Assembly (NCBI GenBank): GCA_022573605.1
Contig: JACZTQ010000038.1
Coordinates: forward strand, 1-15,319
Origin: Pseudomonadota bacterium
GTDB lineage: Bacteria; Pseudomonadota; Alphaproteobacteria; Rhodobacterales; Rhodobacteraceae
Reading direction: 5' to 3'
DNA: 15,319 nucleotides
In this document: positions 5,489-10,231 of the stretch, piece after piece
Layout of the letters: each line of letters starts with the position of its first letter
Numbering within the stretch: the first letter of the stretch is position 1
Program-made: the position numbers and the translations under genes
Notes under the pieces: model-generated
Told to the model about the DNA's origin: nothing
The model's input: the letters and a program-made list of their open reading frames with translations, nothing else
Databases searched by the model: none

Positions 5489-7510
5489 TCAATCCGCGTC
5501 TTCGCCGTTGGTGCGTTTGGCCTCGCGTTCGGCGAGGTAGTCCTCGGTGGTGCGCGGGCGCGGGCGCTCGCCGACGAAGAAGGGTTGTCCCTCGGAGTGG
5601 GCCTGGGAGCGGATGCGGCAGTCGTCGCACATCTGGATCAGGCGCACATTGTCCGAACTGGTGAACATGTAGTGCTTGCCCGCCAGCTTCTCGACGATGC
5701 GGTCGATGGTCGATTTCACCCCGAATAGCGCGCCGCACTCGACGCAGGCGAAGGGTTCCTCCTCGTTCAGCACCCGCCCGGCGAGGGCGTCGTCGGAGAG
5801 GTCGAGTTGCGGCACCAGGGTGATCGCGTTCTCCGGGCAGGTGTCGAAGCAGATGCCGCATTGCAGGCAGGCCTCCTCGCGGAAGCTGAGTTCGGGCTTG
5901 TCGGGGTTGTCGAGCAGCGCTCCGGGCGGGCACAGGCTGACGCAGGCGAGGCAGAGGGTGCAGGCGTCGGTATCGACAATGATCGCGCCATAGGGGGCGC
6001 CGGCGGGCAGCGGCAGGGGGGCGTCGGGCGGGGTGCCGCCGGACAGGGCCCTGGCCGCCAGGCGCACCGCGTCGCGGCGCCCGCCGAGCGGCAGGATGGG
6101 CTCGACGCCGAGGGGCGCCGGGGGATCGACGTAGAGCAGGTCGGAGAGGGCGTCGGGATCCGCCGGCTCGATCAGGCGGATGCGCTCACCTTCGACCCCG
6201 GCGCCGCTGATGATCGCGGCGGCAAGTTCGATCTGGGCCTCGATGGCGGGGCGCTCGGTGCGCGGGCCGGCGAGGATATCGACGCCGGCATAGCCGAGCG
6301 CCAGGGCGGTGACCTGCTCGGCGTGGCCGAAGGTCGCGAGCGCGGGGATCTCGAGCGGGATCACGTCGCCGGGCAGGCCGCGCCCGAAGCGCGCGGCGAG
6401 GCGGATCATCTCGGCTCCGTGCTCGCCGTCGTGGACCAGCAGGCGGGGAGAGGTGCCGCCGGCCTTGGCGTAGGCCTCGGCCATGGTGCGCAGGCGGCGG
6501 AACAGGTGCGCCACCGGCGGGTCGTCGCTGGCCGCCGCGCCCGAGGGGCAGACCGCGTGGCAGGCGCCGCAGCCGGCGCAGATGTTGGGGTCGATGCGCA
6601 CCGTGTCGCCGTCCGGGGTGATGGCGCTGGTGGGGCAGACATCGAGGCAGCGGTTGCAGCCCGAGCGGCTGGCGCGGCTGTGGGCGCAGAGCGCCTCGTC
6701 GAAGCGGATATGGAGCGGTTTCTCGAATGTGCCGGTCAACTGGGCGGCGTCGAACAGCACCCGCTCGACCGCCAGCGGGTCGCCCGGATCGGCCCGCAGG
6801 TAGCCGTCGCGCTTGTGGTGGGCCGGGAACAGGGGCTGGCCGCCGGAAAGATCGACGATGATGTCGCAGTCGGATTTGGCCCCGTCGCGCGGCTCGGTGA
6901 AGCGCCGCTCGCCGCGCCCGGCCGGGGCCAGTTCGGCATAGCCGTCGATCTCGAGGGCGAACCGGCCGAGCGCGCCGCTGGCATTGGATATGCGCCCGGT
7001 GACGATGTCCATGTCGCCGTCGGGCGCTGGCGACACCTCGGCGGGGTCGCTCAGCATGCAGGTGACGGAGAGGGCGGGGGCGAGGCGGGCGGCGGCGTCG
7101 AGCGCCGCCTCACCGGCGCCGTAGACCAGGCAGATGCCCTCGGATTCGACGTCCATCAGCGGCAGGGAAGGGGGCGCGAGGCGGGCGTCGGCGATCAGGG
7201 CGGCCATCTTCGGACCCGCCCCATCGCTGTCGGTCCAGCCCGCCCGGTCGCGGATATCGACGCAGAGCAGGCGGTCCCCGGCCTCCAGTTCCTCGGCCAG
7301 TTCCATGAACGCCGGGGCCTCCTGGGCGCAGGCGATGATCACCCTCTCGCCGGATTTCAGCGCGCTGGTGGCGACCGCCGCCTGGGTTCGGCAGAGATGG
7401 CTGTGGACCTGGTCGCAGGCCAGCCCGGCGCCCTGGGCGATGGCCTCGGCGTCCGGGCGCATGGTGCCGGTGCAGTCGCAGAGCAGGAGCCGCGTGGCGG
7501 ATTTGGACAT
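5489..7510 (-). CDS. Multi-cluster 4Fe-4S protein of formate dehydrogenase loci
   Basis: A 673-residue cytoplasmic Fe-S protein with no signal peptide. Cys groups in order: C11/C13 in CDCTGTM; ferredoxin motif 1 (C285, C288, C292, with C275 or C321 completing clusters); motif 2 (C311, C314, C317, C321); motif 3 (C517, C520, C523, C527); motif 4 (C548, C551, C554, C558); then CVEC (589-592) and CDDC (628-631), a likely zinc or further metal site. LVYGAGEAALDAA (128-140) resembles a GxGxxA nucleotide-binding turn. The ATG at 7510 is preceded by GGGGAG. Proteins of this type are annotated only as '4Fe-4S binding' and recur beside DUF3305/DUF3306 and fdh genes. It probably moves electrons or sulfur-cluster components in the cytoplasm for formate dehydrogenase; this is inference. 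It diverges from DUF3305. Confidence 0.9.
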   Translation of the reverse strand: MSKSATRLLLCDCTGTMRPDAEAIAQGAGLACDQVHSHLCRTQAAVATSALKSGERVIIACAQEAPAFMELAEELEAGDRLLCVDIRDRAGWTDSDGAGPKMAALIADARLAPPSLPLMDVESEGICLVYGAGEAALDAAARLAPALSVTCMLSDPAEVSPAPDGDMDIVTGRISNASGALGRFALEIDGYAELAPAGRGERRFTEPRDGAKSDCDIIVDLSGGQPLFPAHHKRDGYLRADPGDPLAVERVLFDAAQLTGTFEKPLHIRFDEALCAHSRASRSGCNRCLDVCPTSAITPDGDTVRIDPNICAGCGACHAVCPSGAAASDDPPVAHLFRRLRTMAEAYAKAGGTSPRLLVHDGEHGAEMIRLAARFGRGLPGDVIPLEIPALATFGHAEQVTALALGYAGVDILAGPRTERPAIEAQIELAAAIISGAGVEGERIRLIEPADPDALSDLLYVDPPAPLGVEPILPLGGRRDAVRLAARALSGGTPPDAPLPLPAGAPYGAIIVDTDACTLCLACVSLCPPGALLDNPDKPELSFREEACLQCGICFDTCPENAITLVPQLDLSDDALAGRVLNEEEPFACVECGALFGVKSTIDRIVEKLAGKHYMFTSSDNVRLIQMCDDCRIRSQAHSEGQPFFVGERPRPRTTEDYLAEREAKRTNGEDAD

Positions 7511-7585
7511 CTTGTCTCCCCGGCATTTTGTTCTTTGGCGTATGACGTAGCGCCGTTCGCGCGGGACGTTAATGCAATCGCGCGC

Positions 7586-7599
7586 CGGGGCAAGCCCCG
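7586..7599. other. Small palindrome in the divergent intergenic region
   Basis: CGGGGC-AA-GCCCCG is a perfect 6-bp inverted repeat near the middle of the 203-bp gap between the divergent Fe-S protein and DUF3305 genes. It could be an operator half-site pair or a leader hairpin of the minus-strand transcript. No other strong signal marks it. Confidence 0.3.
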
Positions 7600-7651
7600 C
7601 ATCCGCAGAGTGTCCATCGATCCCGGCAGGCGGCAATCGGCGCGTCGCGGC

Positions 7652-7683
7652 TTGGCAAAACGCGGCGATGGCGCAACTATAGC
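7652..7683 (+). promoter_or_regulatory. Weak promoter candidate for the DUF3305 operon
   Basis: TTGGCA (7652-7657) is followed by an A/T-rich CAACTATAGC; AACTAT gives a 17-bp spacer and TATAGC a 20-bp spacer. Neither hexamer is ideal, but the site lies 30-60 nt before the DUF3305 start and is the best match in the gap. I found no convincing minus-strand counterpart for the divergent gene. Confidence 0.33.
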
Positions 7684-7713
7684 GCCAGAGAGAGCAATCT
7701 GGGAGGGTTCGCG

Positions 7714-8283
7714 TTGACCGAGAAGACGGCGCAATTGCCGATCGGCGTGGTGGTGCGCCGGCAGCCCGGCGTGACCCGCTGGGAGAAATGGGCCTGGCGC
7801 GCGGTGGCCGTGCTGCCCGGCGCCGGTCCGGCCGACTGGCGCGAGTTGCGCCGCGAGGGCGAGGCGGTGGAATACCACGCCGCAACCTGCACCCTGGAGG
7901 TGCATCGGGCCGATACCGAGGCCTACCTGGTGGCGCTGTCGACCGAGCCGCCCAGCGTCTACGTCGTGCTGCGGGCCTCGGAGGACCCCGACGCGGAGCA
8001 CGATGTCGAGGTGTTCGCGGTCACCGCCTCGGCCTTCGAGGCGCAGGACTATCTCGACACCAGCGAGGACATCGTCGAGGCGGTGCCGATGCCGCCCAGC
8101 CTGATCGCCTGGCTGAGCGATTTCGTCGGGCGCCACCACAAGGAGGAAAAATTCGTCAAGCGCCGCCGCGACCGGGTCGATACCGAGTTGGTCGAGGACG
8201 GCAGGGGTGATGCGCGGGTCCGCCAGGAGGCGGATGTCTACCGCAGCCCGGCCGGCCGGCGCAAACAGGAGAAACTGCATTGA
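7714..8283 (+). CDS. DUF3305 protein, formate dehydrogenase accessory, TTG start
   Basis: A 189-residue soluble protein of the DUF3305 family, found next to respiratory formate dehydrogenase genes; biochemical role unknown. Recognisable blocks are PIGVVVRR (9-16), RWEKWAWRAVAVLPG (22-36), YLVALSTEPPSVYVVLR (71-87) and a C-terminal EAQDYLDTSEDIVEAVPMP segment (109-127). The tail is basic (KRRRDR, GRRKQEK). The start is TTG at 7714, supported by GGGAGGG 6 nt upstream and by the family N-terminus starting at that point; no ATG or GTG fits. It is the first plus-strand gene of the locus, upstream of DUF3306, and probably helps assemble or mature the enzyme. Confidence 0.88.
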   Translation: MTEKTAQLPIGVVVRRQPGVTRWEKWAWRAVAVLPGAGPADWRELRREGEAVEYHAATCTLEVHRADTEAYLVALSTEPPSVYVVLRASEDPDAEHDVEVFAVTASAFEAQDYLDTSEDIVEAVPMPPSLIAWLSDFVGRHHKEEKFVKRRRDRVDTELVEDGRGDARVRQEADVYRSPAGRRKQEKLH

Positions 8284-8340
8284 TGCCGGCTTTGCGTTCC
8301 GATCACTCCGGCGGCGTCGTGCCCGGTGGCGCTGTCGCAG

Positions 8341-8395
8341 CCTCCCCCCCGTCCCCCCTCCCAAGGGGAGTGGGGGGCGAAATCTTTGGGGGCGG
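8341..8395. repeat. C-rich/G-rich palindromic repeat, copy 2
   Basis: The order CCTCCC..., GTCCCCCCTCCC, AA, GGGGAGTGGGGGG and a later GGGGGC tract parallels the repeat at 1-57. It occupies most of the 151-bp gap between DUF3305 and DUF3306. It folds into a strong GC hairpin and might reduce read-through between the two genes. The gap has no other feature beyond the DUF3306 ribosome-binding site (GAGGGG at 8422-8427). Confidence 0.5.
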
Positions 8396-8434
8396 CGCGG
8401 TGTTGCCGGCCGGTTCCGGTCGAGGGGCGTGGGC

Positions 8435-9103
8435 ATGAGTGGCGAGAACGGCAGCGGTGACCGCGAGGACGCGCCGGGCTTCGCCAGCCGCTGGTCGCGG
8501 CTGAAGCGCGAGGCGAAGGCTGATGCGCCGGAGGCCGAGGCCGAGGCCGAGGTCGCCGAACCCGAGGCGCCGGCCGAAGACGACCGGCCCGACGAGGAGG
8601 TGCTCGAGGAACTGGGGCTGCCCGATCCCGACACCCTGGAGCGGGGCGACAACTTCACCGCCTTCATGGCCAAGGCGGTGCCCGCGCGGCTGCGCAACCG
8701 GGCGCTGCGCCGGCTGTGGATCAGCGATCCGGTGCTGGCCAATCTCGACGAGTTGCTCGACTACGGCGAGGACTTCACCGACGCGGCGACGGTGGTCGAG
8801 AACCTTCAGACCGCCTATCAGGTCGGCAAGGGCTATATCAACAAGGTGGCCGGGATGTCCGAGGAGGATGCCGCGGAGTCGCCCGAGGGAGCTGCCGAGA
8901 AACCGGCCGGGGAACCGGCCGAGGCGAGCGACGAGGCGAGCGAAGAGGCGAGCGAAGAGACCGGCGCGGAGGAGGCGGACCCGGTCGATTCGGCCGAACA
9001 GGTCGGCCCGACGATTGCGCCCGAGCAAACCGGGGAAAAGGCCGCCCTGGAGGAGAAAATCCTCCCACGGCGTCGGATGCAATTTCGCCTAGCGGAAGAA
9101 TAA
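8435..9103 (+). CDS. DUF3306 protein, formate dehydrogenase accessory
   Basis: A 222-residue acidic protein of the DUF3306 family, which accompanies DUF3305 in formate dehydrogenase loci; function unknown. The conserved core is FASRWSRLKREA (16-27), LPDPDTLERGDNFTAFM (62-78) and ALRRLWISDPVLANLDELLDYGEDF (90-114). Two low-complexity Glu/Ala stretches (about 29-60 and 141-205) flank it, and a basic end RRRMQFRLAEE closes it. The ATG at 8435 follows GAGGGG with 7 nt spacing; an in-frame upstream extension runs through the GC-rich repeat and lacks family resemblance. The stop at 9101 is followed by an A/T-rich promoter-like region before TorD. Probably cytoplasmic or membrane-associated; no signal peptide or transmembrane helix. 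Confidence 0.88.
   Translation: MSGENGSGDREDAPGFASRWSRLKREAKADAPEAEAEAEVAEPEAPAEDDRPDEEVLEELGLPDPDTLERGDNFTAFMAKAVPARLRNRALRRLWISDPVLANLDELLDYGEDFTDAATVVENLQTAYQVGKGYINKVAGMSEEDAAESPEGAAEKPAGEPAEASDEASEEASEETGAEEADPVDSAEQVGPTIAPEQTGEKAALEEKILPRRRMQFRLAEE
8921..8956 (+). repeat. 12-bp coding tandem repeat, three units
   Basis: GAGGCGAGCGA(C/A) repeats three times in frame inside DUF3306, encoding EASD-EASE-EASE. A similar 6-bp GAGGCC run lies at 8531-8548. Both fall in the variable acidic linkers, so they are probably length-variable by slippage. Confidence 0.7.
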
Positions 9104-9109
9104 TGGCGG

Positions 9110-9173
9110 TTCGCCAGATAAATCATTTGTGATTGGTCATTTATTTTGACCTCTGGCGAAATTCGGGTAGCAT
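9110..9173 (+). promoter_or_regulatory. Promoter candidate with 9-bp inverted repeat upstream of TorD
   Basis: TTGACC (9146-9151), a 16-bp spacer and TAGCAT (9168-9173) form a reasonable sigma-70-type promoter 55 nt before the TorD start, in an A/T-rich island unlike its surroundings. A perfect inverted repeat, TTCGCCAGA (9110-9118) and TCTGGCGAA (9152-9160), has 42 bp between arm starts, about four helical turns; the right arm lies in the promoter spacer. A small AATCA-TTTG-TGATT palindrome (9121-9134) sits between the arms. This looks like a regulated start for torD-fdhABC; the regulator is unknown. Confidence 0.5.
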
Positions 9174-9227
9174 GGCCGTCACGGAGGAAAAAGGATCGGG
9201 GTCAACCCGGTCCGCCTGGGAGAGAAC

Positions 9228-9839
9228 ATGACCCTTGCCGAGACCGTGCAAGACGTGATTGTCGCGGAGGAGGATGTCCTTCGTGCGGATCTCTACGATC
9301 TGCTGGCGGCGCTGCTCGCGAAGCCGCCGACGCGCGACCTGATCGACCGGGTCGCCAAGCTCGATGGCGACGACGGCGAGCTTGGCCGCGCGATCAGGGC
9401 GCTGACAAGCCTCGCCAGGGCGACCACCGAGACCGCCGCCGAGCGCGAGTTCAACCGCCTCTTCATCGGCGCCGCCCGGGGCGAGTTGCTGCCCTATGCC
9501 AGCTACTACATGACCGGCTTCCTGCACGAGAAGCCGCTGGCGGTGCTGCGCAACGACATGGCGCGGCGCGCCATCGAGCGCGCGCCCAACGTGTTCGAGC
9601 CCGAGGACAACATCGCCTCGCTGTGCGAGATGATGGCCGGGCTGATCCTCGGCCGCTTCGGCGAGCCCGCGACGCTGGCCGGGCAAAAGGATTTCTTCTC
9701 GACCCACATTGCCCCTTGGGCGGGGCATTTCTTCGCCGATCTCGAAGCGGCGAAAGGGTCGCTTATCTACGCGCCGGTGGGCGCGATCGGCCGCGTGTTC
9801 ATGGAGATCGAGCGCGAGGGTTTCAGAATGGGGGCATAG
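9228..9839 (+). CDS. TorD-family molybdoenzyme chaperone for formate dehydrogenase
   Basis: A 203-residue all-helical cytoplasmic chaperone of the TorD/DmsD family. Such proteins bind the Tat signal of a molybdoenzyme and hold it back until the cofactor is inserted. Visible family marks are REFNRLFIG (73-81) and PYASYY (89-94), plus EPEDNIASLCEMM (124-136), where most relatives have a His after the Asp and this one has Asn128. Length is standard. The ATG at 9228 is preceded by GGGAG. It lies upstream of two Tat substrates, the small Tat protein and FdhA, so FdhA is the probable client. The last codons and the TAG stop fall inside the first unit of a 23-bp tandem repeat. Confidence 0.92.
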   Translation: MTLAETVQDVIVAEEDVLRADLYDLLAALLAKPPTRDLIDRVAKLDGDDGELGRAIRALTSLARATTETAAEREFNRLFIGAARGELLPYASYYMTGFLHEKPLAVLRNDMARRAIERAPNVFEPEDNIASLCEMMAGLILGRFGEPATLAGQKDFFSTHIAPWAGHFFADLEAAKGSLIYAPVGAIGRVFMEIEREGFRMGA

Positions 9840-9892
9840 CCCCTGGCAGAATGGGGGCACAGCCCCTGGCAGAATGGGGGCATAAGCCCTTC
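9824..9892 (+). repeat. 23-bp tandem repeat, three units, spanning the TorD stop codon
   Basis: Three 23-bp units start at 9824, 9847 and 9870, each beginning CAGAATGGGGGCA. Unit 1 contains the final codons and TAG stop of TorD; unit 2 reads CAG at that place and unit 3 carries an extra A, giving TAA. Units 1 and 2 contain the small inverted repeat GGGGC-AnA-GCCCC, so the RNA may fold. It looks like a slippage duplication of the gene's 3' end. Confidence 0.85.
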
Positions 9893-9934
9893 ATGCAGCG
9901 GGCCGCGAGCGCGGTCCAACTTGGGAGGAAGAGG

Positions 9935-10132
9935 ATGAGCGACGACAAGGCTGCCACCAGCCGACGCGATTTTCTCAAGCTCGCTTCCGTCACCGCCCCG
10001 GCCGTGGCCGTGGTTGCCGTGACGGGTACCGGGACGGCCGAGGCCGCCGGCGCCATGGAATCGGGCTCGAGCTCGGGAGGTTATCGCAGGACCGAACACG
10101 TCGAGAAATATCTCGAATCGGCCCGCTTCTGA
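9935..10132 (+). CDS. Formate dehydrogenase region Tat target, small protein
   Basis: A 65-residue protein with a near-ideal Tat motif, SRRDFLK (9-15), and a hydrophobic Ala/Val stretch ending around GTAEAAG. A short polar tail of about 25 residues follows, ending in GGYRRTEHVEKYLESARF. It matches the small family named for lying in formate dehydrogenase loci and carrying a Tat signal. If cleaved, only a tiny periplasmic peptide remains; it may instead stay membrane-anchored and help assembly of the FdhA complex. The ATG at 9935 follows GGAGGAAGAGG. It sits between the TorD gene and fdhA, the usual place. Role unknown. Confidence 0.85.
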   Translation: MSDDKAATSRRDFLKLASVTAPAVAVVAVTGTGTAEAAGAMESGSSSGGYRRTEHVEKYLESARF

Positions 10133-10198
10133 CGGCAAGCGTGGCGCATACGGGTGACGGTTGCGAGACGCCCTGACCCCCGTAGCCATAACAAATGA

Positions 10199-10211
10199 GG
10201 GCCCTAGGCCC
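10199..10211. other. Short palindrome in the fdhA leader
   Basis: GGGCC-CTA-GGCCC lies about 20 nt before the fdhA start, close upstream of its GGGAG ribosome-binding site. A hairpin here could influence translation. The rest of the 99-bp gap shows no convincing promoter. Confidence 0.25.
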
Positions 10212-10231
10212 AAGTCCAACGGGAGAAAGAA

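Noticed and set aside
5807..7717. Plus-strand open frame of 636 codons opposite the Fe-S protein
   Set aside because: Antisense shadow; the minus-strand frame has ordered ferredoxin motifs and a good ribosome-binding site, this one has neither.
7511..7885. N-terminal extension of the Fe-S protein across the divergent gap into DUF3305
   Set aside because: The extra residues are Arg/Pro/Ala-rich and antisense to DUF3305; the ATG at 7510 has a clear ribosome-binding site.
8283..8438. Possible 51-codon gene starting at the DUF3305 stop and ending at the DUF3306 start
   Set aside because: Most of it is translated GC-rich repeat (Pro/Gly runs), with no ribosome-binding site of its own; the phase is probably chance.
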